From assembly GCF_900163545.1 (NCBI RefSeq), contig NZ_FUHW01000037.1, forward strand, positions 36,947 to 100,946: a stretch of DNA of 64,000 nt, given 5' to 3'. A program made the translations under genes and the position numbers. The stretch is from Arthrobacter rhombi (lineage in GTDB: Bacteria; Actinomycetota; Actinomycetes; Actinomycetales; Micrococcaceae). Numbering within the stretch: position 1 is the stretch's first letter; every line of letters begins with the position of its first letter. Below, in pieces: positions 17,575 through 25,817 of the stretch. Below the pieces are notes generated by a model. It did no database searches. It was given only the letters and a program-made list of their open reading frames with translations, and was not told where the DNA came from.

Positions 17575-19061
17575 CCACCGAGACCTCCAGCTCATCCGTC
17601 GCCGAGTCAGCCCGTCGTGGCGTCTCGGGCATCAGCACCGACCTGTTCATCAACGGTGAATGGGTCCCCTCCGCCTCCGGGAGGCGCTTCGACGTGGTGA
17701 ACCCGGCCACCGAGGAAGTGATCACCACGGTGGCCAACGGCAACGCCGATGACGCCCGGCGGGCCATCGAAGCAGCCGGTGCCGCCCAAAAGGACTGGGC
17801 GGCCACGCCCCCACGGGTCCGCAGCGAGATCCTGCGCCGGGCCTACGACCTGATCATGTCCCGGCAGGACGAATTGGCCCTGGTCATGACCACCGAAATG
17901 GGTAAGCCGTTGGCCGAGGCCCGCGGCGAGGTCGCCTACGCCGCCGAATTCTTCCGCTGGTTTTCCGAGGAAGCCGTGCGTATCGGCGGAGACCAGATGG
18001 TCACCGGGGACGGCGCCAACCGGATCATGGTCTCCAAGGAGCCCGTCGGGCCCTGCGTGCTGGTCACTCCCTGGAACTTCCCGCTGGCCATGGGCACCCG
18101 CAAGATCGGTCCGGCCATCGCCGCCGGCTGCACCATGGTCTTCAAACCAGCCAACCTGACCCCGTTGTCCTCACTGGCCCTGGTGGACATCCTGATCGAG
18201 GCGGGTCTGCCCGCCGGGGTGCTGAACGTGGTGTGCACCAAATCAGCTTCCGAGGTCGTCACGCCGTGGATGGAATCGGGGATCGCCCGCAAGGTCAGCT
18301 TCACCGGTTCCACCGGGGTCGGGATCCGGCTCCTGGAGCAGGCAGCCCAGAACGTCATGCGCTCCTCGATGGAGCTCGGCGGCAACGCACCGCTGATCGT
18401 TTTTGAGGACGCCGACTTGGACCGTGCCGTGGAGGGCGCGTTCGCCGCGAAGATGCGCAATATGGGCGAAGCCTGCACCGCGGCGAACCGGATCTTCGTG
18501 CAATCCTCCGTCGCCGAGGAATTCGCCGCGATGCTCGCCCGGCGATTGGGGGCACTGACCGTGGGTAACGGCGCCATCGACGGAACCGACGTCGGCCCTC
18601 TGGTCGAAGAGAAGGCGCTGACGAAGGTTCAGGAACTGGTGGATGACGCCGTGGCCAAGGGGGCCCGTGTGGTGTGCGGCGGTTCCCGCCCCGAGGGCGC
18701 CGGCTACTTCTACTCCCCCACGGTGCTCACCGGCGTGGACCCCTCGGCCCATCTGATGACCGAGGAGATCTTCGGCCCCGTGGCCCCACTGATCCCCTTC
18801 GACACCGAGGACGAGGTCGTGGCCATGGCCAACGACACCCCGTGGGGGCTGGCCGGATACCTCTTCACCCAGGACCTGGACCGGGCCTTCCGTGTCGGGG
18901 ATGCCCTCGAAGTGGGCATGGTCGGACTGAACACGGGCATCGTCTCCAACCCCGCAGCACCTTTCGGCGGTATCAAGGCCTCGGGGCTTGGACGCGAGGG
19001 CGGCCGGGTCGGCATCGAGGAGTTCCTCGAAACCAAGTACATGGCCATGCCACGCCGATAG
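17571..19061 (+). CDS. NAD(P)-dependent aldehyde dehydrogenase (succinate-/aspartate-semialdehyde type, GabD/DoeC-like)
   Basis: A 496-aa aldehyde dehydrogenase with general base Glu268 (MELGGNAP) and catalytic Cys302 (GEACTAANR), plus the NAD-binding SFTGSTGVG loop. It is closest in pattern to GabD-type succinate semialdehyde dehydrogenases, the group that also contains DoeC, which oxidises aspartate semialdehyde to aspartate in ectoine catabolism. The start overlaps the preceding stop (ATGA), and the aminotransferase lies two genes upstream, so product of the transaminase should feed this enzyme. GABA degradation is the alternative reading. Confidence 0.88.
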   Translation: MTTETSSSSVAESARRGVSGISTDLFINGEWVPSASGRRFDVVNPATEEVITTVANGNADDARRAIEAAGAAQKDWAATPPRVRSEILRRAYDLIMSRQDELALVMTTEMGKPLAEARGEVAYAAEFFRWFSEEAVRIGGDQMVTGDGANRIMVSKEPVGPCVLVTPWNFPLAMGTRKIGPAIAAGCTMVFKPANLTPLSSLALVDILIEAGLPAGVLNVVCTKSASEVVTPWMESGIARKVSFTGSTGVGIRLLEQAAQNVMRSSMELGGNAPLIVFEDADLDRAVEGAFAAKMRNMGEACTAANRIFVQSSVAEEFAAMLARRLGALTVGNGAIDGTDVGPLVEEKALTKVQELVDDAVAKGARVVCGGSRPEGAGYFYSPTVLTGVDPSAHLMTEEIFGPVAPLIPFDTEDEVVAMANDTPWGLAGYLFTQDLDRAFRVGDALEVGMVGLNTGIVSNPAAPFGGIKASGLGREGGRVGIEEFLETKYMAMPRR

Positions 19062-19098
19062 GCGTCATGCTTGCCAGTGACCTGAACCACAACCTAGA

Positions 19099-19110
19099 AT
19101 TGTAGACAAT
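19099..19110. promoter_or_regulatory. GntR-type operator upstream of doeA
   Basis: ATTGTAGACAAT lies 26 nt before the doeA ribosome binding region and 37 nt before its start, in the 75-nt gap after the aldehyde dehydrogenase gene. It matches the ehuB and 13.2-kb operators except for the variable centre, and gives the second half of the cluster its own regulated promoter. Confidence 0.8.
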
Positions 19111-19136
19111 CTACGATGGGTAGTTAAGGAGCTTGA

Positions 19137-20633
19137 ATGGTACAAACGGGCTTCGCCCCCATGCTCTTCTCAACCGAAGAGTACGCCGCACGATTGGCCG
19201 CGGCACGGGTGCGCATGCAAGAGCAGGGCCTCAGCGCGCTGATCGTCACCGATCCAGCGAACATCTATTACCTGACGGGGTACAACGCCTGGTCGTTCTA
19301 CACCCCGCAAATGGTCTTCGTCCCCATGGAAGGGGACATGATCCTGTTCACCCGTGAGATGGACGCCAACGGGGCGTTCCGCACCACCTGGCTGGATTCG
19401 GATAATATCGTAGGGTATCCGGAACGCTACGTGCACCGCCCTCACCTGCACCCCTTCGACTGGGTCGCCTACGCACTGCGCGCCAGGTATCTGATCGCCC
19501 CGGCCACCAAAGGCTGTGTGGGGTTGGAGATGGACGCCCATTTCTTCTCCCCCAAGGGCTACCGTTCACTGGTCAACGCCTTGCCCGAATGGACGCTGGT
19601 CGACTGCTTCGAACTGGTCAACTGGGTCAGGGCGATCAAGTCACCAGCGGAGATCCAGCTGATGCGCCAGGCGGCGGTGGTCACCAACATGGCGATGCAC
19701 GCGGCCCAGGACGCCATCGAAGTCGGCGCCCGGCAATGCGACGTCGCCGCGGCGATCACCAACGCACAGATCCGTGGCACCGAGGAGTTCGGCGGTGACT
19801 ACACGGCCATCGTTCCGATGCTCCCCACCGGCGAGTCAGCCGACACCCCGCACCTGACCTGGAACAACGAGACGCTCGAGAAGGATCAGGCGATGATCGT
19901 GGAGCTGGCGGGGGCCTACCAGCGTTACCACGTCCCCATGGCCAGAACCTTCATGACCGGCACCCCCACCGCGCAGCTGGCCCATTTGTCTCAGGCCACC
20001 GACCACGCGTTGGCGGCGGTACTGGAAACGGTGCAGCCCGGGACCCCGGTGCAGGAACTTTCGCAGGTCTTCAACCGCACGCTCTTCGAATACGGTTACG
20101 AGAAGGCTTCAAGGATCGGCTACTCCATCGGTGTTGGCTATCCCCCGGACTGGGGCGAGCGGACCATCTCCCTACGCAGTGAGGATCAGACGCTGTTGGC
20201 CGAGAACATGACGTTCCACCTGATGTGTGGCATGTGGATGGACGGTTACGGCTACGAGGTCTCCGAGGCCATCCGGGTCACCGATAGCGGTGTCGAGACC
20301 TTTACGTCCTTCCCGCGTGGGCTCGTCCCCGCCGGCCGGGCCGGGCACGAGGCAGCGCAGTCGATCAGCCTCTTGGGCAACCCCGGCGAGCGCGCGGTCT
20401 CGAACGCACCGGGCCTGCCCGGGATGACTCCTCCGACCAACGAACCGCGCCGTCCGGCCACCCCGCGTTTCGGGTTCACCACCCCGGAGGAGTCCACCCT
20501 GACCGGTTCGATGAACATTGTGGCACGCAATGCCGAGGCCGCCGATAGCGATCCGGCCCGACCCACCACCCCGCCGCTGGAATCCCTCGAGGACGACAGC
20601 GACACCGATCACCCCACGAAGGAGACACCATGA
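19137..20633 (+). CDS. doeA: Ectoine hydrolase (DoeA/EutD-like, M24 fold)
   Basis: This 498-aa protein matches DoeA/EutD, the creatinase-fold enzyme that opens the ectoine ring to N-acetyl-2,4-diaminobutyrate. Blocks recalled from Halomonas DoeA are present: YLTGYNAWSFY, GGDYTAIVPMLPTG, PHLTWNN, YPPDWGERTISLR and a late MTFHLMCGMW. An N-terminal creatinase domain spans about 10-155 and the M24 domain 165-395. As in DoeA, the peptidase metal-ligand set is not intact. AAGGAG precedes the ATG by 8 nt. About 100 extra C-terminal residues rich in Pro, Thr, Glu and Asp exceed the usual 400-aa family length. It is coupled to the next gene by ATGA. Confidence 0.88.
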   Translation: MVQTGFAPMLFSTEEYAARLAAARVRMQEQGLSALIVTDPANIYYLTGYNAWSFYTPQMVFVPMEGDMILFTREMDANGAFRTTWLDSDNIVGYPERYVHRPHLHPFDWVAYALRARYLIAPATKGCVGLEMDAHFFSPKGYRSLVNALPEWTLVDCFELVNWVRAIKSPAEIQLMRQAAVVTNMAMHAAQDAIEVGARQCDVAAAITNAQIRGTEEFGGDYTAIVPMLPTGESADTPHLTWNNETLEKDQAMIVELAGAYQRYHVPMARTFMTGTPTAQLAHLSQATDHALAAVLETVQPGTPVQELSQVFNRTLFEYGYEKASRIGYSIGVGYPPDWGERTISLRSEDQTLLAENMTFHLMCGMWMDGYGYEVSEAIRVTDSGVETFTSFPRGLVPAGRAGHEAAQSISLLGNPGERAVSNAPGLPGMTPPTNEPRRPATPRFGFTTPEESTLTGSMNIVARNAEAADSDPARPTTPPLESLEDDSDTDHPTKETP

Positions 20634-21892
20634 CCACCGTGAACCTGCCGCTCGCCGGCCGCGCCGAGAACCTCGTGGGCTCCGTCATCGACTCGAGCAC
20701 GTCGCTGCTCGCAGCCCAGAAGCACGACGTCATCCGGTTCGCCATGGGCGCCCCGGCCGACGAGTTCGTCCCGGTGGAGACGTTCACCGAGATCGCCTCC
20801 AGCGTCCACGACGCCTCCTCCTTCACCTACGGCGCCTCCGAGGGCGAACCCCGTTTGATCACGGCGCTCGTGGACTATCTGGCCACCACTGCGGAGCCGA
20901 CCAGCGCCGAAAGGATCAGCATCACCTCGGGAGGCATGCAGGGCCTGGATATCGCCTGCAAACTCTTTGTCGACCCGGGCGATCTGGTCATCGTCGAATC
21001 TCCGACCTACACCAACGGTTCGGCTACCGCCCTGAGCTACGGCGCCGAACTGCTCGAGGTGCCAATGGATCAGGACGGGATGGATGTCGATGAACTCGAA
21101 CGCCTCGTCGACGCCGCGGGCCGCACCCCCAAGGCGATTTACACGATCCCGAACTTCCAGAACCCCTCGGGCACCACGCTGTCGCTGGAACGCCGTGAAC
21201 GTCTCATCGCCCTGGCCCGCCGATGGGGTGCGGTCATCATCGACGACGACCCCTACGGGCTGCTGCGTTTCGCCGGTGAGGACCTGCCCGGGTTCCGCGA
21301 GCTCAGCGAGAATGATCCGCTGGTGTTCTCTGTCAGGACCTTCTCCAAGATCCTGGCTCCGGGCCTGCGGGTGGGCTGGATCGACGCCGACCCGTCACTG
21401 CAGCACCTCATCATCAACGCCAAACAGGCGATGGACACCTGCACCAACGTGCCGGCCCAACATGTGGTGGCCGAATACCTGGTCCGCGGGATCCTCGATG
21501 AGCATTTGACGTTCCTGCGCGGGGAATACCATGCCCGGCGTGACGCCATGCAGGCCAGCCTGGAGAAGCATTTGGGCGGGCGGATCCGCACCACCCATCC
21601 GGATGGCGGCTTCTTCCTCTGGGTCACGCTGACCGGGGAGGATGCTGCAGTGGATACCCGCCGGCTGTTCGAGATCGCCCTGGCCGAAGGCGTGGCCTTC
21701 ATCCCCGGCCCTGCCCTGTCAGCCGGGGGTCGCTTCGCCTCGGCGTTCCGGCTCTGCTTCGCCTCCACCGGACCGGAGCGCACCGATGCCGGCGTCCAAC
21801 GCCTGGTCACCGCCCTGGACCTGGCCCTGGAAGAGACACGGCAACCCGAGGCCTCGGCCGCCGGTTCCACGTCCGCCCCGGGACGTGGCTGA
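20630..21892 (+). CDS. Class I/II PLP aminotransferase (2-aminoadipate/MocR-like catalytic domain)
   Basis: A 420-aa fold-type I aminotransferase with the PLP Lys at 240 (TFSKILAPGLRVGW), the NFQNPSG motif and the DDDPYG Asp/Tyr pair. It resembles the aminotransferase half of MocR regulators, such as the ectoine regulator EnuR, but has no winged-helix domain, so I read it as an enzyme. It sits between doeA and the M20 deacylase with 4-nt and 0-nt gaps. It could be a second transaminase for diaminobutyrate, or for the hydroxylated analogue from hydroxyectoine. The last 20 residues are low complexity. Confidence 0.85.
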   Translation: MTTVNLPLAGRAENLVGSVIDSSTSLLAAQKHDVIRFAMGAPADEFVPVETFTEIASSVHDASSFTYGASEGEPRLITALVDYLATTAEPTSAERISITSGGMQGLDIACKLFVDPGDLVIVESPTYTNGSATALSYGAELLEVPMDQDGMDVDELERLVDAAGRTPKAIYTIPNFQNPSGTTLSLERRERLIALARRWGAVIIDDDPYGLLRFAGEDLPGFRELSENDPLVFSVRTFSKILAPGLRVGWIDADPSLQHLIINAKQAMDTCTNVPAQHVVAEYLVRGILDEHLTFLRGEYHARRDAMQASLEKHLGGRIRTTHPDGGFFLWVTLTGEDAAVDTRRLFEIALAEGVAFIPGPALSAGGRFASAFRLCFASTGPERTDAGVQRLVTALDLALEETRQPEASAAGSTSAPGRG

Positions 21893-23098
21893 ATGGCAGA
21901 GACGGCGACCGGCGCCACCGCGTGGCAGGTCGACACCTCGGTTCTCACTGCCCTGACGATCGAGCTGGTCAACGCCGGCGGGGTCAACCCGGGGGGAACC
22001 GAACAGGCCACCGTGGACGTCCTCGTCGCCGAAGCGCGGCGACGAGGACTTCAGGTCACCACCCGTGAGGTCGAACCCGGTCGACCCAATGTGTTCATCA
22101 CCCTGCCCGGCGGGCAGGGGCCCGGGCTGCTCTTTCTGGGGCATTCCGACGTCGTCCCCGTCGGCGACGGATGGGACCGTGATCCCTTCGACGCCTATGT
22201 GGCCGACGGCCGTCTCTTCGGTCGTGGTGCCACCGACATGAAGGGCGGACTGGCGGCCATCCTGACCTCCATGACCATGCTGCACGACGCCGGAACCCAG
22301 CTTTCGGGACCGGTCACCTTGGCCTGCCTGGTCGACGAAGAGGAGACCGGGGCGGGGATCCGGGCTCTGGTGGCCGACGGGCTGGACCACCCATATCTGG
22401 GCTGTGTGGTCGCCGAACCGACCGATCTGGAAACGGTCATCGCCTGCCGCGGGGATTCCTATCTGGAGGTCGAGGTGACGGGGCAGGCCGCCCATTCGGG
22501 CCGCCCGAGCGACGGACGTAACGCGATCGACGCGGCGGTACGGATCTGCAACCTGGTGACCGCAGACCAGGAGCGCCTGCGGGCGGAGAACGATCCGCTG
22601 CTGGGGTATGCCACCTGGAACACCGGAATGGTTTCCGGCGGCCGCGGCACCTCGATGGTCGCCCCCGAAGCCCATCTATGGTTTGACCGTCGACTCATGC
22701 CCGGTGAGGACACCACCTCCATCCGCGAAGACCTGCTCTCCCGCATCGATGCCGCAGGCATCACCGGGGACGGGATTTCCGTTCAGCTGCGCACCACCAT
22801 GGAAATGCCGGGGTTCCGCACCGAGCCCGACCACCCCCTGGTCACCGCGGCCCTCGCCGCACTGGCCGAGGCCGGCGTGCAGACCCGCGTCTCGGGCTGG
22901 ACCGCTTCCTGTGACGGCGGATTCATTTCCCGCGACCTGGGGATCCCGAGCATCGTGCTGGGGCCCGGCGAGCTCAACGAGGAGGCGCACCAACCGAACG
23001 AATCGGTTCGCGTATCCGAAGTTATCGCAGCAACCCGCGCATATGGCATGCTGATATCCACCTTGCTGAACCCCGATTACGGCGCATCCGGCGCCTAG
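21893..23098 (+). CDS. M20-family amidohydrolase (ArgE/DapE-like; candidate N-acetyl-diaminobutyrate deacetylase)
   Basis: This 401-aa metallohydrolase belongs to the ArgE/DapE/ACY1 group. Metal ligands and catalytic residues are visible: His84 and Asp86 (GHSDVVP), bridging Asp115 (GATDMKGG), Glu149 and Glu150 (DEEETG), and a late His in EEAHQPNE. The dimerisation lid domain is at about 190-300. Its ATG directly follows the stop of the aminotransferase. In known ectoine pathways the N-acetyl-diaminobutyrate deacetylase (DoeB/EutE) is an AstE/aspartoacylase-type protein. No such gene is present here, so this enzyme is the natural candidate for that step. Confidence 0.85.
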   Translation: MAETATGATAWQVDTSVLTALTIELVNAGGVNPGGTEQATVDVLVAEARRRGLQVTTREVEPGRPNVFITLPGGQGPGLLFLGHSDVVPVGDGWDRDPFDAYVADGRLFGRGATDMKGGLAAILTSMTMLHDAGTQLSGPVTLACLVDEEETGAGIRALVADGLDHPYLGCVVAEPTDLETVIACRGDSYLEVEVTGQAAHSGRPSDGRNAIDAAVRICNLVTADQERLRAENDPLLGYATWNTGMVSGGRGTSMVAPEAHLWFDRRLMPGEDTTSIREDLLSRIDAAGITGDGISVQLRTTMEMPGFRTEPDHPLVTAALAALAEAGVQTRVSGWTASCDGGFISRDLGIPSIVLGPGELNEEAHQPNESVRVSEVIAATRAYGMLISTLLNPDYGASGA

Positions 23099-23126
23099 CC
23101 CACCGACGGCCGAAAGGCGAACGATC

Positions 23127-24584
23127 ATGAGCGAACAACCCCAGGGATCATCCGGAGCAATCACGATGGAGGATCCGAACGCCCCGGGCGCCGAACCCCA
23201 GACGCAAGAAGCCAAGGACAGCCTGCACCGCTCCATCTTGGGTTCGGCCCTCGGCAACGCGGTCGAGTGGTTCGACTACGGCGTCTACGGTTACCTCACC
23301 ATTTACATGGCAGTGAACTTCTTCGGCTCCGAGGAGGGCGACGGCGGACTCGGCGTCACCCTCGCCCTGGCCACCTTGGCGATGTCCTTCCTGGTCCGCC
23401 CCTTGGGCGGCCTGATCCTGGGCCCGCTGGGCGATAAATTCGGCCGGCAGAAGGTCATGGTCCTGACGGTGTTGATGATGACCACTGCCACCGGCGTCAT
23501 CGGCCTGCTGCCCACCATTCAGACGATCGGCTTGGCGGCTCCGCTGCTGCTGTTGCTTTGCCGCATGGTCCAGGGCTTCTCGGCCGGCGGCGAATATGGT
23601 GGCGCCGCCGTCTACATGGCCGAATGTGCTCCCGACCAGCGCCGCGGTTTCCTGGGCTCGTTCCTGGAGTTCGGCACGATGGTGGGCTTCATCCTCTCGG
23701 CCACGGTCTGCACCGCGCTGATCACGATCGTCGGTGACGACGGGATGCTCGCCGGCTGGTGGCGTCTGCCGTTCCTGATGACCATCCCCCTGGGGCTGAC
23801 CGCCCTGTACATCCGGACGAAGCTGGGCGAAGCGGCAGTCTTCTCCGAAGCCTCGGATAGCCAGGAAACCTCCAAGACCCCGATCCGCCACACCCTGCGC
23901 ACCCAGTGGCGCGAAGTGCTCATCCTGGGCGGATTCGTCGTCCTGCTCAACGTCGCCTTCTACTTGATCCTCGGCTACATGCCCACCTATATGTCCGAAC
24001 AGTTGGGGCACAGCACCGCTCAGGGCAACTGGATGTTGGTGGCGATCATGGTCGTCATGCTGGTGGTGATCCCGTTCATGGGCAGCCTCTCGGACCGGGT
24101 CGGACGCAAGCCCCTGCTCCTGACCGCTGCCGGCGGCTATATTCTCTTGGCCGTTCCGGCGATGGTGTTGCTGGGCATCGACAACCTCTTCCTGCAATTC
24201 ATCGGTCTGGCCGTCTTGGGTGCCCTGTTGGTCATCCTGGTCGCCTCGGTGTCCTCCACCCTGCCGGCGCTGTTCCCCACCAACGTGCGCTATACCGGTT
24301 TCGCGATCGGCTACAACTTCTCCGTGGCGTTCATTGCGGGCCCCTCGCAGACGCTGACCAACGAGTTGATTGATATCACCGGAAACGTGTTGGTGCCGGG
24401 GATCTACATGTCGCTGGCCGGCGTCATCGGCTTCATCGCCATCCTGTGCATGCGTGAGACCTCCCAGGCGTCACTGCGTGGCGAGGAGCTGCCCGGCGAC
24501 CCCGCCTCGGTCGGCTGGCCATCCAAGAAATGGGTGCAGACCAACCGGACCAAGGCCGACGCCGGCAAGGCCATGGCCCGGTAG
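23127..24584 (+). CDS. MFS transporter, metabolite:H+ symporter (MHS/ProP-like)
   Basis: A 485-aa 12-helix transporter of the MHS family. Family signatures are N-terminal GNAVEWFDYGVYGYL, the cytoplasmic loop GPLGDKFGRQKVM and RMVQGFSAGGEYGGAA near helix 4. ProP, a member, takes up proline, betaine and ectoine by proton symport. Here the gene ends the doeA operon, so it is probably a second uptake route for ectoine or a related compound beside the distant ehuBCDA importer. It lacks the long C-terminal coiled coil of osmosensing ProP, consistent with nutrient uptake rather than osmotic sensing. A strong terminator follows. Confidence 0.87.
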   Translation: MSEQPQGSSGAITMEDPNAPGAEPQTQEAKDSLHRSILGSALGNAVEWFDYGVYGYLTIYMAVNFFGSEEGDGGLGVTLALATLAMSFLVRPLGGLILGPLGDKFGRQKVMVLTVLMMTTATGVIGLLPTIQTIGLAAPLLLLLCRMVQGFSAGGEYGGAAVYMAECAPDQRRGFLGSFLEFGTMVGFILSATVCTALITIVGDDGMLAGWWRLPFLMTIPLGLTALYIRTKLGEAAVFSEASDSQETSKTPIRHTLRTQWREVLILGGFVVLLNVAFYLILGYMPTYMSEQLGHSTAQGNWMLVAIMVVMLVVIPFMGSLSDRVGRKPLLLTAAGGYILLAVPAMVLLGIDNLFLQFIGLAVLGALLVILVASVSSTLPALFPTNVRYTGFAIGYNFSVAFIAGPSQTLTNELIDITGNVLVPGIYMSLAGVIGFIAILCMRETSQASLRGEELPGDPASVGWPSKKWVQTNRTKADAGKAMAR

Positions 24585-24600
24585 GACGTCAGATCGGCAG

Positions 24601-24638
24601 AGGGAGGGTGTGCGCCGCGGCGCGCACCCTCCCTTTTT
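24601..24638 (+). terminator. Rho-independent terminator ending the doeA operon
   Basis: A 16-bp GC-rich stem (AGGGAGGGTGTGCGCC with GGCGCGCACCCTCCCT, one G-T wobble) with a 2-nt loop is followed by TTTTT. It also lies downstream of the convergent gntR gene and may stop both transcripts. Confidence 0.9.
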
Positions 24639-24650
24639 GGGGCCGCCGCC

Positions 24651-25337
24651 TCAGGTGTCTGTGGTCTCGTCGCTCAGCGGTTCGAGCAGTTGGGCGATGG
24701 CACTGTCCATATGTTCGGCCAGTGCGCGGTGCAGGGCCGGGACATCTGCCTGCAGGATCGCCTCGGCGATATGCCGGTGCTCCTCGACCCGGTCATGGAG
24801 TGAATACTCTGCCTGTTCCAGCGCTGCCAGACACATCCGTGTTTCGGTGACCAGGGTGCGGTGGATCCGGGTCAGCCGTTTGCTGCACGCCCGGCGAACC
24901 ATGGCCTCATGGAAGGAGATATCCATTAAACTCAGTTCGGCAGGATCGCTTCCGGGACCCAGGGCAGCCATTTTCTCGACGATGGCCAACAGTTCGGCGC
25001 CCGCTTCATGTCCCGTCCGGTCCACTTCGATGATCTTCAGTGCCGCGCCGCGTTCGACCGCGGTGCGGGTGAGGTAGATATCGGCGATATCCTCACGCGT
25101 CGGTTCCACGACGAAGAGCCCCCGGTTGCGAATGCTGATCAGCAGACCCTCCTGGGTCAGTCGCTGCATCGCTTCACGGAGCGGGCCCCTGCTGACGCCC
25201 AGCCGGCCGGCCAGATCAGCTTCGCCCAGTTGCGACCCGGGCTCGAATTCTCCGTTGCCGATGGCGGTGCGGATCTTGCGCGCGATGATCGAGGGAGTGG
25301 ACTCCTGTTGCAACGGCTCGAGGCTCGAGGCGGGCAT
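24651..25337 (-). CDS. GntR-family transcriptional regulator, FCD subfamily
   Basis: A 228-aa regulator with a winged helix at about 15-80 (LAGRLGVSRGPLREAMQRL) and an all-helical FCD domain at about 88-220 carrying Asp/His residues (DISFHEAMVRR) that usually bind a metal and a carboxylate effector. GAGGAA lies 6 nt before the ATG. It lies convergent with the doeA operon. A degenerate ATTGT/ACAAT-like site precedes it, suggesting autoregulation and making it, or the partial GntR at 1-450, the best candidate for the shared operators. Characterised ectoine clusters instead use the MocR-type EnuR. Confidence 0.88.
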   Translation of the reverse strand: MPASSLEPLQQESTPSIIARKIRTAIGNGEFEPGSQLGEADLAGRLGVSRGPLREAMQRLTQEGLLISIRNRGLFVVEPTREDIADIYLTRTAVERGAALKIIEVDRTGHEAGAELLAIVEKMAALGPGSDPAELSLMDISFHEAMVRRACSKRLTRIHRTLVTETRMCLAALEQAEYSLHDRVEEHRHIAEAILQADVPALHRALAEHMDSAIAQLLEPLSDETTDT

Positions 25338-25366
25338 GGGGGTTCCTCACTGGGGTCGATTTTGTC

Positions 25367-25381
25367 GGATGCAGACAATCC
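25367..25381. promoter_or_regulatory. Degenerate GntR-type operator upstream of gntR
   Basis: GGATGCAGACAATCC keeps the right half-site GACAATC exactly and has a shortened left half compared with ATTGT-NN-ACAAT. It lies 30 nt before the gntR start, a good place for autorepression. Because it is one base shorter than the others, it may bind weakly. Confidence 0.55.
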
Positions 25382-25427
25382 TACAACCTTGCCTCGCAGG
25401 CTTTTCCTCCCCGATCCCTCAGCTGGT

Positions 25428-25664
25428 TCAGTCGGAGCCGGCGACCAGCATGACTTCGTGTGGAGCTTCAGTGCCGTGTTTGCGGTGCGCCCGTAAGACC
25501 CGCCGCGCCCGTTCGCGCTTCAACCGTTCCCGGGGATCCAGGTGGGGCAGCTGATCTGCGGGGCCGAAGAAGAAGTAGCCGAAGAATTGCAACCACCAAC
25601 CGATTTTGTATCCCATCCCCAAACCGGTGGTGTCCTTCACAATGGGCAACCGCTTATGGTCCAT
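25428..25664 (-). CDS. Small protein with a hydrophobic N-terminal segment and basic C-terminal half
   Basis: A 78-aa protein with GAGAGGGA just before the ATG. Residues 14-34 (GLGMGYKIGWWLQFFGYFFFG) are aromatic and hydrophobic and could lie in or on the membrane. Residues 42-65 are strongly Arg/Lys-rich. I do not recognise a family. It lies between two unrelated genes in its own orientation. The composition and good ribosome binding site make it more likely real than chance. Confidence 0.6.
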   Translation of the reverse strand: MDHKRLPIVKDTTGLGMGYKIGWWLQFFGYFFFGPADQLPHLDPRERLKRERARRVLRAHRKHGTEAPHEVMLVAGSD

Positions 25665-25817
25665 CTGTCCCTCTCAGGCTCGGGTTCCCTGCCTCGTGCC
25701 GAGCGCGGATGCGCCCGGGGCGCCGGAATCCCTGGACAGGCCATCCTATCCAACTATTCCCTCCGCGGTTCCGCCGCCGATGCGGCCCCGCGGGATGTTG
25801 GGCCCGATAATGGGAAC

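Noticed and set aside
20630..21892. Could this be the ectoine regulator EnuR (MocR type)?
   Set aside because: It has only the aminotransferase half; no winged helix is encoded upstream, since the preceding sequence is the doeA tail.
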